From: Candidatus Fermentibacterota bacterium
Lineage (GTDB): Bacteria > JAFGKV01
NCBI GenBank assembly: GCA_016928395.1
Contig: JAFGKV010000197.1
Location: 1 to 5,816 of the forward strand
DNA: 5,816 bases
Direction of reading: 5' to 3'
This document shows positions 1 through 5,726 of the stretch, piece by piece. The notes beneath the pieces were generated by a model. The model ran no database searches and had not been told where the DNA came from. It saw nothing but the letters and a program-made list of their open reading frames with translations. A program made the translations under genes and the position numbers. Position 1 is the stretch's first letter. Each line of letters starts with the position of its first letter.

Positions 1-222
1 CTGGGACTCCGACAGGTCGATGCCCGTGACCTGGTAGCCCCTCCTGGCCAGCTCGATGGCGTGCCGGCCGGTCCCGCAGCCCACGTCCAGGATCCTCTTG
101 GAGCGGTCCCCGCCCAGCTCCTGCTCGATGAAGTCGACCTCGCCGAGGGTACCCTGGGTAAAGACCTCCCGGTCGTAGGTTCCGGCATAGTCCGTGAACA
201 GCTCTTCGTACCACTGGCTCAT
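1..222 (-). CDS. Class I SAM-dependent methyltransferase, N-terminal part (runs off the left edge)
   Basis: The minus strand is open from an ATG at 222 to the window edge, giving 74 residues that begin MSQWYEELFTDYAGTYDREV. Residues 43-60 contain ILDVGCGTGRHAIELA, the classical motif I of Rossmann-fold methyltransferases: the glycine-rich loop binds the methionyl part of S-adenosylmethionine. The acidic residue ending strand 2 follows in GYQVTGIDLSES (D69), where the ribose hydroxyls are normally held. The cytoplasmic fold is therefore secure, but the substrate cannot be read because the C-terminal two thirds are missing. There is no Shine-Dalgarno sequence before the ATG, and a weak -10-like hexamer ends only six bases upstream, so the message may be leaderless. 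The gene diverges from the TRAP operon, with about 700 bp between them, and no functional link is evident. Confidence 0.85.
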   Translation of the reverse strand, partial: MSQWYEELFTDYAGTYDREVFTQGTLGEVDFIEQELGGDRSKRILDVGCGTGRHAIELARRGYQVTGIDLSESQ

Positions 223-228
223 GGGGAC

Positions 229-256
229 AGGGTATCAGATCCAGGCCTGTTGGCAA
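229..256 (-). promoter_or_regulatory. Weak candidate promoter for the methyltransferase gene
   Basis: Read on the minus strand, TTGCCA (256-251) is followed after 16 bp by TACCCT (234-229), which fits a loose TTGNNN / TANNNT sigma70-type pattern. The -10 hexamer ends six bases before the ATG at 222, so transcription would begin at or next to the start codon. This agrees with the absence of a ribosome binding site. Such matches are common by chance. Confidence 0.22.
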
Positions 257-643
257 AGCCGAGCGCGGGTCGCCCTGGCTCGGCGGCAGGAACCGTGCGC
301 GGCAGCCCGGCTACCTCCAACGCGCGGGCGCCGGGCTTGCCCCGTCTCCAGAGATGTTGCTGGGGCACCCTGAAGGGCGCCAAATCCCAAAGCCTTGAAA
401 TCCGGTGCTGAGCATGCATCGCAGACGCGCCTCCAGCTTCGTCCTGCGGACCACGCCAGTCTCAACAAAACGTCGCTAGTTGGCTGCAACTACCGATTTC
501 GTACTGACACAATCGGAGCGACTCAACGCCCCAAGCCTTGACACTGGACGGTCTGATCCGCCTGGGTGGATCGATGCAGGCTTAAGGGGTGCCTGCGAAC
601 CGGAGGGCCTGCGCAGAAGTGGACACCGGTGACTCACGATGAC
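257..643. other. Intergenic stretch without a convincing gene
   Basis: Short open frames exist here on both strands (for example minus-strand frames between about 219 and 489). They are rich in Arg, Gly, Ala and Pro, have no ribosome binding site, and show no domain I recognise. An imperfect hairpin (GGC-A-CCC, loop TGAA, GGG-C-GCC, 364-381) has no T-tract on either strand. A TTGACA at 538-543 has no -10 box at proper spacing. I see no tRNA, repeat array or mobile-element end. The region may hold upstream regulatory DNA or a decayed sequence. Confidence 0.5.
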
Positions 644-671
644 TTGACAAATCCAAGAGTGGTTGTATACT
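644..671 (+). promoter_or_regulatory. Strong sigma70-type promoter of the TRAP operon
   Basis: TTGACA at 644-649, a perfect -35 box, is separated by 16 bp from TATACT at 666-671, a five-of-six match to the -10 consensus. The predicted transcription start is near 678, at the left edge of a palindromic operator, so a bound repressor would block initiation. This is the best promoter match I see in the window. It faces dctP, leaving an untranslated leader of about 240 nt. Confidence 0.75.
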
Positions 672-676
672 AACAG

Positions 677-699
677 CGAATGTTGTTCAACAATATTCG
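677..699 (+). promoter_or_regulatory. Palindromic operator at the TRAP promoter start site
   Basis: The 23-bp segment is an inverted repeat centred on C688. Ten of eleven base pairs are symmetric; only G682/T694 break it. The central 11-mer TTGTTCAACAA (683-693) fits TNGTNNNACNA, the pattern recognised by FadR/FCD-subfamily GntR regulators. A regulator of exactly this type is encoded downstream, and a matching TTGTAGAACAA lies at its own start codon. The position at the predicted +1 implies repression. That the downstream GntR protein is the one that binds here is inference. Confidence 0.68.
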
Positions 700-776
700 G
701 GCTCCCGTATCTGCAGTGAGGAGGAGTGGGAATGGGATAGTGAGTTTCAGTTGAGGTGTCTGGAGGTGACGCGTGG

Positions 777-887
777 ATGCAAGGCTCCGTCTCGTGTCCA
801 CACGATGAGGTTTCGTCTGCAGCTTCGAAGGTCGTTGGGGTTGCTCCCAGGCGACCATCGCGGTTCGAGCGGGCGAAATATTCTTGA
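777..887 (+). other. Possible 36-codon leader ORF in the dctP 5' leader
   Basis: Within the leader, ATG at 777 is preceded by GGAGGT (762-767) at a 9-nt spacing. It opens a 36-residue frame (MQGSVSCPHDEVSSAASKVV...) ending with TGA at 885-887, 29 nt before the dctP start. It has a credible ribosome binding site. It lacks a run of regulatory codons, a signal peptide or any motif I recognise. It could be a translated leader or chance. A second purine-rich run (718-726) upstream serves only a two-codon frame (732-740). Confidence 0.2.
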
Positions 888-903
888 GGAGATCTGGTGG
901 TCG

Positions 904-910
904 AGGAGGT
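904..910 (+). promoter_or_regulatory. Shine-Dalgarno site that fixes the dctP start
   Basis: AGGAGGT lies six nucleotides before GTG at 917. This near-perfect anti-16S complement decides for the GTG over the upstream in-frame TTG at 884, which would add eleven non-hydrophobic residues (MRRSGGRGGAK) before the signal peptide. Confidence 0.85.
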
Positions 911-916
911 GCGAAA

Positions 917-1951
917 GTGAAAAAAATAGCCTTGGTGGGTGTTTTCCTTGCCCTATGCGTATTCACCCTCATGGGCGCGGGACAGAAGGAGGCGATAACC
1001 ACGCCGACGGGGGAACGGGTCGATCTGAGCACGATCGAGCCGGTCGAGATCAAGTTGACGTCCATCACGCCGATAGGACATCCAATTTACGCAGGGATGG
1101 AGCTGTTCAAGAATCTTGTCGAGTTGAACACTCAAGGCAAGATAACGGTAGTGTTGTTCCCGGCATCTCAATTGGGGGACCAAGTCCAGCAGTTCGACAT
1201 GGTGAGGAACGGTTCCGTCGAGGTCGGGCACATCGGCGGCGCGGTACTGTCGGGTCTCGTCAAAGACTACAACATCTGCGGCGTGATGTATCTGTACCGC
1301 GACTACGACCACTTCCTGAAGGTGTGGGGGGGGCCGATCGGGAAGCGGCTCGCTCTCAGAATGGAAGACCACAACATCCACGTGCTGAACTCGGTGGGTC
1401 TCGTGGGGGTCCGGCATGTGCTCTCCAAGAAACCCGTCAGATCGATAGACGACCTCAAGGGTCTCTCAATCCGAACCCCCGAAGCGCCGATGCTCACGGA
1501 AGGTTTCCGAGCTCTCGGAGCCAGCCCTACGACCATCGCCTTCGCAGAGGTATACACGGCACTCCAATTGGGGACCGTGGATGCGATGGAGTGCCCTCTG
1601 GACTGGATCTACAAAATGAGATTCCACGAAGTCGCAAAGAATCTGACACTCACCGGTCATACGAGCGGAGATCCGTACTTGTACGTGGTCAACAAGAAAT
1701 GGTGGGACGGACTTCCGGGAGCTGCGCAGCAAGTCATCGAGGAAGCCGCCCTGTCTGCTTCTCTGCACGCCAACATGCAAATCAAGCTCGAGGAATCACA
1801 GATACGCAAGAAGATGGAGGAGGAGGGAGCAGTGTTCATCGAAGTGGATGCTGCTCCATTCCAGGAGAGGATTCGAACCGCGATACCCAAACTCGCCAAC
1901 CTTTGGGGAGGCGACATAGGACTCTACGACGAGGTCAAGAACACCCGATAA
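917..1951 (+). CDS. dctP: TRAP transporter periplasmic solute-binding protein (DctP family)
   Basis: This 344-residue protein is the extracytoplasmic receptor of a TRAP transporter. It captures the substrate and hands it to the DctQM membrane complex. Residues 1-22 are a signal peptide (MKKIALVGVFLALCVFTLMG) with likely signal-peptidase I cleavage near AG|QKEA. The only cysteine there, C14, is not in a valid lipobox, so the protein should be soluble in the periplasm. Family hallmarks follow in order: GHPIYAGMELF (54-64), FPASQLGDQ (81-89), and the central block DLKGLSIRTPEAPM (179-192) with R186, the arginine that usually holds the substrate carboxylate. Next come ALGASPTTIAFAEVYTALQLGTVDAMECP (199-227). 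The usual VDGxExP appears as VDAMECP. Length is normal for the family (about 320-350). The GTG start is supported by AGGAGGT six nt upstream. The gene is first in the dctP-Q-M operon and is separated from dctQ by a strong stem-loop. The substrate is probably an organic acid, but its identity cannot be read from sequence. Confidence 0.95.
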   Translation: MKKIALVGVFLALCVFTLMGAGQKEAITTPTGERVDLSTIEPVEIKLTSITPIGHPIYAGMELFKNLVELNTQGKITVVLFPASQLGDQVQQFDMVRNGSVEVGHIGGAVLSGLVKDYNICGVMYLYRDYDHFLKVWGGPIGKRLALRMEDHNIHVLNSVGLVGVRHVLSKKPVRSIDDLKGLSIRTPEAPMLTEGFRALGASPTTIAFAEVYTALQLGTVDAMECPLDWIYKMRFHEVAKNLTLTGHTSGDPYLYVVNKKWWDGLPGAAQQVIEEAALSASLHANMQIKLEESQIRKKMEEEGAVFIEVDAAPFQERIRTAIPKLANLWGGDIGLYDEVKNTR

Positions 1952-1977
1952 GGATTCTCTCATCCCGCGAGTAATCG

Positions 1978-2015
1978 GGCTCCCGGACTTCGATCCTACC
2001 GCAAGTTCGGGAGCC
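1978..2015 (+). other. Intercistronic stem-loop between dctP and dctQ
   Basis: GGCTCCCGGACTT (1978-1990) pairs with AAGTTCGGGAGCC (2003-2015) over 13 base pairs including one G-U, around a 12-nt loop. No T-tract follows (AGTCGCGGCG), so it is not a standard intrinsic terminator. It lies 26 nt after the dctP stop and 37 nt before the dctQ start. That position is typical of 3' stabilising or processing structures that let binding-protein mRNA outlast the membrane-component mRNA. Partial termination is the alternative. The structure is seen directly; the role is inferred. Confidence 0.72.
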
Positions 2016-2052
2016 AGTCGCGGCGGCCGCACTGGCGAGAAAGAAGAGCGAA

Positions 2053-2568
2053 GTGCGAAATCTACTGAAGGCAGCCATCAAGTTGATCGAACGCCTTGAG
2101 CGGGTCACCGTCATCGTGGCTTTCTCAGTGATGGTGGCTGTGATCGCACTCAACGTGCTGCTGCGCTACGTTTTTCACTGCTCTTTGATCTGGGGCCAGG
2201 ACGTGGCTCTAATATGCTTCATGTGGACCACTTTCCTCGGGGCAAGTATAGGAGCCAAGCGAAGGATGCTCATTCGCGTCGATTCCCTGCTCAGGTTCAT
2301 GTCGCCAAGGGCCGCACGCTTCGTACAGCTGTTCATTGATCTCACCATCGCATGCTTCCTCGTGTTGTTGTTCAAGGCCGGACTGGACCTAGTCATCTTC
2401 AATCTGCCGTCGACAATCCCAAGCATGGTACACGTATCCATGAGCGTCTACTCGACCTCCATACTCGTTGCTACCGTCTTCATGATCCCTCATTACGTCA
2501 GTGACATCGTGGCGGCGATCAAGAGCCTGGCGTCACACACGAACTCGTCGCAAGACGAGACTCGATAG
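2053..2568 (+). CDS. dctQ: TRAP transporter small permease subunit (DctQ family)
   Basis: This 171-residue inner-membrane protein has four predicted transmembrane segments at about residues 18-40, 46-66, 90-112 and 130-152, the normal DctQ topology. The family signature lies around helix 2: NVLLRYVF (34-41), then LIWGQDVALICFMWTTFLGASIGAKRRMLIRVD (45-77). In most DctQ proteins this reads W..E(E/L) ... flGa..a.r...Hi.vD. Here the acidic position after the tryptophan is Q49-D50, and the usual His is replaced by R75 in LIRVD. DctQ joins DctM to form the membrane complex and helps dock the binding protein. The start is GTG at 2053; GAAGAG just upstream is a modest ribosome binding site. The gene lies 101 bp after dctP, behind the stem-loop, and 26 bp before dctM. 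Low sequence conservation is normal in this family, so topology and neighbours carry the identification. Confidence 0.92.
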   Translation: MRNLLKAAIKLIERLERVTVIVAFSVMVAVIALNVLLRYVFHCSLIWGQDVALICFMWTTFLGASIGAKRRMLIRVDSLLRFMSPRAARFVQLFIDLTIACFLVLLFKAGLDLVIFNLPSTIPSMVHVSMSVYSTSILVATVFMIPHYVSDIVAAIKSLASHTNSSQDETR

Positions 2569-2580
2569 AGAGCAGGAGAC

Positions 2581-2586
2581 GAGGAG
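2581..2586 (+). promoter_or_regulatory. Ribosome binding site of dctM
   Basis: GAGGAG is located 8 nt before the ATG at 2595, in the 26-bp gap after the dctQ stop. It is better than the dctQ site, in keeping with independent translation initiation of dctM. Confidence 0.7.
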
Positions 2587-2594
2587 CCTCGAAC

Positions 2595-3875
2595 ATGTTC
2601 GTTCCAATGGTCATTTTGCTGGCCGTCCTGTTCGTCATCAGCATGCCGGTGGCGTTCGCAATTGCAGTGGCCTGCATGGTCTACGTCCTGGCGGCCGGCG
2701 TGCCTCTGATGGTGATCGCGCAGAAGATGGTGTATGGTCTCAACTCGTTCCCGCTTCTGGCGATAGGAATGTTCATCCTTACGGCGAACCTGATGAGCGC
2801 CGCCGGTTTCACTGATCGCATCTTCCGCTTTGCCGGGAACTTGGTAGGGCACGTGCGCGGCGGGCTGGCGCACGCCAACGTCGCCGCGAGCATCATCTTC
2901 GCCGGCATGTCGGGCGCCTCTCTGGCCGACGTGGCGGGGTTGGGGAGAATCGAGATCGAAGCGATGGAGAAGGATGGTTTCGATCCGGATTTCTCCATGG
3001 CGGTCACTGCCGCCTCTTCGGCGGTTGGACCAATCATTCCACCCAGTGTGGCGGCGGTCGTCTACGGCGCGTCAATCGGTGTTTCCATCGGCAAGCTCCT
3101 CATCGGTGGCATCATTCCAGGGCTCTTGATCGGTGCTCTCGTATTCGTCATGACCTTTGTTATTGCCGCGACTCGACGAATGCCGACCAGAAAGAAGGCA
3201 TCGCTCGGCGAGGTGTGGGACAGTTTCAGCAAGAGCTTTCTGGCTCTCCTGGCCCCCGTCATTCTGATAGGAGGAATCCTTACAGGCGTATTTACGCCGA
3301 CCGAGTCAGCGGCCATCGCGTTTTTCTACGTGCTGTTGGTCGCACTCGTGTTCTATAGGTCCATAACGCCGAGGAAACTCCTGGACGTCATCCTCGATTC
3401 AGCAATCGGTACGGCGATGGTCTGTCTCATTGTCTCTTCGTCTCTCGTATTCGGCTTGATCGCAACGACAGAACAGCTCCCTCACAGACTCGCTGAAGCG
3501 ATCCCGCTCATTTCCCAAAACCCGAATGTCGTGCTGCTGATTGCCAACCTGTTTCTGCTGGTGATCGGTTGCCTCATCGAAATGACGCCTGTGCTGATCA
3601 TATTGCCCCCAATCTTCTTTCCGGTAATGCTGAACCTGGGCATCGATCCCATCCACTTCGGGATCGTGATGGTGTTCAACATCACAATAGGATTGTTCAC
3701 CCCTCCTTTCGGTATGGGTATGTTCGTCCTGTTAGGCATCACCAACAGGAGCATGGGATCATTCGCCAAAGCATTCTTGCCGTACCTGGTAGTACTTCTG
3801 CTGGCCCTCATGCTGATCACCTACGTGTCTCCCATTGTCACGTTCCTGCCCAACTTGATCATGGGAGGCGGATGA
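2595..3875 (+). CDS. dctM: TRAP transporter large permease subunit (DctM family)
   Basis: This 426-residue polytopic inner-membrane protein is the ion-coupled translocation channel of the TRAP system, a member of the ion-transporter superfamily. It has the usual length and about a dozen hydrophobic segments from residue 3 to the C-terminus. Diagnostic blocks appear in order: IIFAGMSGASLADVAGLG (100-117), with the first helical-hairpin region and the I-E-I-E-A-M sequence after it; AASSAVGPIIPPSVAAVVYG (139-158); GVFTPTESAAIAFFY (231-245); IEMTPVLIILPPIFFPV (328-344); GIDPIHFGIVMVFN (349-362); and IGLFTPPFGMGMFVL (365-379). The paired S-S-x-x-G-P and T-P-P/G elements are those expected around the substrate and sodium sites of the two inverted repeats. 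There is no truncation or frameshift. ATG at 2595 is supported by GAGGAG 8 nt upstream. It is the last structural gene of the transporter. No clear terminator follows, so transcription may continue into the regulator gene. Confidence 0.96.
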   Translation: MFVPMVILLAVLFVISMPVAFAIAVACMVYVLAAGVPLMVIAQKMVYGLNSFPLLAIGMFILTANLMSAAGFTDRIFRFAGNLVGHVRGGLAHANVAASIIFAGMSGASLADVAGLGRIEIEAMEKDGFDPDFSMAVTAASSAVGPIIPPSVAAVVYGASIGVSIGKLLIGGIIPGLLIGALVFVMTFVIAATRRMPTRKKASLGEVWDSFSKSFLALLAPVILIGGILTGVFTPTESAAIAFFYVLLVALVFYRSITPRKLLDVILDSAIGTAMVCLIVSSSLVFGLIATTEQLPHRLAEAIPLISQNPNVVLLIANLFLLVIGCLIEMTPVLIILPPIFFPVMLNLGIDPIHFGIVMVFNITIGLFTPPFGMGMFVLLGITNRSMGSFAKAFLPYLVVLLLALMLITYVSPIVTFLPNLIMGGG

Positions 3876-3950
3876 CAGGAGCGCTTCGGGGCGTCGGAGG
3901 GCAACGCTTCCCCTTCATCGGCAGCGCCGCGCCAATCTCGGACCATGCAC

Positions 3951-3979
3951 TTGATTGACTGTACTCCAACTTGTATTCT
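3951..3979 (+). promoter_or_regulatory. Candidate promoter of the GntR regulator gene
   Basis: TTGATT (3951-3956), a 17-bp spacer, and TATTCT (3974-3979) form a plausible sigma70 promoter. The nine bases TTGTATTCT (3971-3979) differ at only one position from TTGTATACT (663-671) at the TRAP promoter. Predicted initiation is near 3986, only about three nt before the ATG at 3989. The transcript would be nearly leaderless, which agrees with the lack of a ribosome binding site. Confidence 0.5.
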
Positions 3980-3989
3980 TGTAGAACAA
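3979..3989 (+). promoter_or_regulatory. Second operator-like site, overlapping the regulator's start codon
   Basis: TTGTAGAACAA fits TNGTNNNACNA and shares TTGTNNAACAAT with the operator at 683-694. The half-sites TTGT and ACAA are symmetric about G3984. It begins on the last base of the -10 box and ends on the first base of the ATG, so bound protein would block initiation. This suggests autorepression and control of the TRAP operon by the same regulator. No dyad extends beyond the core here, so it may be the weaker site. Confidence 0.55.
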
Positions 3990-4636
3990 TGCCGGGAGCC
4001 TCGAAAGAACGCATTTACCTGTCCCTTTTTAGCCGTATCTTCGACGGCGAATACGGCGAAAACACCAGGCTCAAAGAGGAAGAGCTGGCACGGGAGTTCG
4101 GGGTCAGTCGAACCCCGATACGCGAAGTGCTCAGACAGCTCGAGCAGGATGGAGTAGTGCAGCTCGTGCCACACCGAGGCGCGAGCGTAAATCCGTTCAC
4201 GGCTGATGATGTGGAGGAGCTGTACGAAATCCGAAAGAAGCTGGAAGTCCTTGCCCTCGAGTTTGCCGTTCCAGGAATCAAACTGCAGACCCTCAGAGAG
4301 TTGAAGGCGATGATCGAGGCCATCACGGATTCTTGCAGTCCGGAGCGTGTTGCCGAAATCGACCGCAGCCTTCACAACTACATAATCAGCTCCAGCGGCA
4401 AGCCTCGGTTGTCAAACCTCCTGGGGCAGGTAATGCGACTCATGGAGCGATTCCAGTATATCGGCTCGACGCATACTTCGGCGTCCGATCAAAGACTAGC
4501 CTGCCAGGACCATCTTGAGCTGATCGAGGCCATGATGAGGCGCGATCGGGAGACGGCGACGGCAGTGCTTGCGAATCACATCGAGCGCAGCAAGCAGCTG
4601 GCCGTTTCGTTTCTGTTCATTCACCAGAAACGCTGA
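3989..4636 (+). CDS. GntR-family transcriptional regulator, FCD (FadR/VanR-type) subfamily
   Basis: This 215-residue cytoplasmic DNA-binding protein has two domains. Residues 5-68 form the GntR winged helix: the recognition region is LKEEELAREFGVSRTPIREVLRQLEQDGVV (28-57) and the wing is PHRGASV (61-67). From about residue 73 there is an all-helical FCD ligand-binding domain, beginning DDVEELYEIRKKLEVLAL. The metal-site residues of FCD proteins are all present: D125 and H129 (DRSLH), H175 (DHLELIEAM) and H197 (NHIERS). It therefore probably binds a metal and a carboxylate-like effector. ATG at 3989 is chosen over the in-frame TTG at 3971, which would add six non-conserved residues; neither has a ribosome binding site. 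The gene follows dctM by 113 bp on the same strand, so it likely controls the transporter. The two TTGTNNNACAA sites, at the TRAP promoter and at its own start, support repression plus autoregulation. Its last 20 bp overlap the convergent URO-D gene. Confidence 0.92.
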   Translation: MPGASKERIYLSLFSRIFDGEYGENTRLKEEELAREFGVSRTPIREVLRQLEQDGVVQLVPHRGASVNPFTADDVEELYEIRKKLEVLALEFAVPGIKLQTLRELKAMIEAITDSCSPERVAEIDRSLHNYIISSSGKPRLSNLLGQVMRLMERFQYIGSTHTSASDQRLACQDHLELIEAMMRRDRETATAVLANHIERSKQLAVSFLFIHQKR

Positions 4637-5726
4637 GGGAGTCGGGAATCTTCAGGGGGTACCGTCCCCAGCGCCTTCCCGCCTCGTACAGAGCGAATAC
4701 GTTTTCGTTCGGAACATCGTCTTTGATGCTGTGATCGGAGGCCAGAATGTATCCGCCGCCAGGCCCTGCCGTCCGCAAGCACTCCAGAGTTTCGACTTGA
4801 ACTGCCTTTGGCGAGCCTGTGACGAGAGTCGTCGTATTGTCCACGTTGCCGAGCAAACACAGCCTCTGTCCGTACGCGCGCTTCAATTCGCCCAGATCCA
4901 TGCCGGCCCGACGTTCGATCGGATGGTAAGCGTCGATTCCAGCACGCAGCAACCCACTCAGTAGCGGCCTGATGTGTCCGTCGCTGTGCATGATCACGGG
5001 AGCCCCCATGTCACGAACCGCCCGAACCAGGCGGCCGACCTGAGGGAGGATATGTCGTTCGAAGTGCCATGGAGAGATCAGGGGCGACTCCGAACTGCCG
5101 TAATCGTCTGCGAAGAACACTGCATCGACTCCCGTCTGGACCATGCGGCGTGCACCTTCGATGAAAAAGTCCGTAATGGCGGTCAGGACGTCATCGATGA
5201 AATCAGGGTCATCGTACAACAGGGTTGCGAAGGTCTCGAATCCGAACAGGAGCCAGGTCGCGCTGAAGGGACCTCGCACGATTCCGGCTACGGCCATGTC
5301 GGAAGCCTGGGCCAGACGGACGGCGGTAGTCACCTGGCGTAGCCTTGTGGGGATCGAGGGATCTGGGACGGTATAGTTCTTCCAGTCGCTGCGGCCTCTG
5401 AGCGGGAACGCCACAGGCGCGTCGATGGGCCAGGCCTGGGGGTCCTTCTTGTACGTCGTGCCCCATTCGTCACGAAACGTATCCCCTCCTCCGGGTTCCA
5501 CGAATCCCGCCACGCCTCCGAATGGTATGGGCACCATGTCGTAGCCGACCCGGCGACAGCAGTCGGTGACGTCTTCCGCGTTATAGGATTCGGGGATCCG
5601 ACCGATGACTTCCTTGAACAAGCGCCTGCTGTAGATGAAGTCGAAGATGGGCACCCGGTCCGGCTCTCCATGGCGAAGCGCAGTGAGTACGCGTTCTCTG
5701 GAAGTCATCTCTCCGGTGTCACTCAT
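4617..5726 (-). CDS. Uroporphyrinogen decarboxylase (URO-D) superfamily protein, corrinoid methyltransferase-like
   Basis: This 369-residue protein has the URO-D TIM-barrel pattern. The N-terminal signature SRERVLTALRHGEPDRVPIF is at 9-28, RGPFSATWLLFGFE at 151-164, and the acidic strand DAVFFADDYGSSESPLISP at 201-219. APVIMHSDGHIRPLL follows at 242-256, then GIDAYHPIERRAGMDLGELKRAYG (263-286), LLGNVDNTTTLVTGS (291-305), and the C-terminal GGYILASDHSIKDDVPNENV (324-343). It lacks the PxWxMRQAGRY signature of genuine HemE, so heme synthesis is not its role. Relatives such as MtaA, MtbA and CmuA move methyl groups to or from corrinoids, using zinc held by an H-x-C...C motif. Here that place reads H247-S-D249, and the later cysteine position is in ASDHS, so the usual thiol ligands are missing. 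ATG at 5726 has GGGAG 7 nt upstream (5738-5734); an alternative ATG at 5708 is less well placed. It overlaps by 8 bp the gene before it, a related protein, and is probably translationally coupled to it. The substrate is unknown. Confidence 0.88.
   Translation of the reverse strand: MSDTGEMTSRERVLTALRHGEPDRVPIFDFIYSRRLFKEVIGRIPESYNAEDVTDCCRRVGYDMVPIPFGGVAGFVEPGGGDTFRDEWGTTYKKDPQAWPIDAPVAFPLRGRSDWKNYTVPDPSIPTRLRQVTTAVRLAQASDMAVAGIVRGPFSATWLLFGFETFATLLYDDPDFIDDVLTAITDFFIEGARRMVQTGVDAVFFADDYGSSESPLISPWHFERHILPQVGRLVRAVRDMGAPVIMHSDGHIRPLLSGLLRAGIDAYHPIERRAGMDLGELKRAYGQRLCLLGNVDNTTTLVTGSPKAVQVETLECLRTAGPGGGYILASDHSIKDDVPNENVFALYEAGRRWGRYPLKIPDSLSVSGE

Noticed and set aside
364-381. Hairpin GGC-A-CCC TGAA GGG-C-GCC as a terminator for the methyltransferase or another gene.
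   Set aside because: It has an A-C mismatch, no T-tract on either strand, and lies upstream of both neighbouring genes, where no transcript is expected to end.
884-916. TTG at 884 as the dctP start.
   Set aside because: It would add eleven charged and glycine-rich residues before a normal signal peptide, and the AGGAGGT at 904-910 points to GTG at 917.
751-1974. A 407-codon open frame on the plus strand overlapping dctP.
   Set aside because: It runs in another frame through the whole of dctP, is rich in Arg, Gly, Ser and His without any domain, and starts from TTG. dctP in the overlapped frame is a clear family member with a strong ribosome binding site.
3888-3913. GGGGCGT...ACGCTTCCCC downstream of dctM as a terminator.
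   Set aside because: The stem needs a three-base bulge and is not followed by a T-run, so it is not a convincing intrinsic terminator.
3821-4375. A 184-codon minus-strand open frame across the end of dctM and the GntR gene.
   Set aside because: It is antisense to two well-supported genes and shows no recognisable domain; it is a reading-frame shadow.
4617-5726. Genuine uroporphyrinogen III decarboxylase (HemE).
   Set aside because: The HemE N-terminal signature with MRQAGRY is absent and the genomic setting has no heme genes; the protein only shares the superfamily fold.
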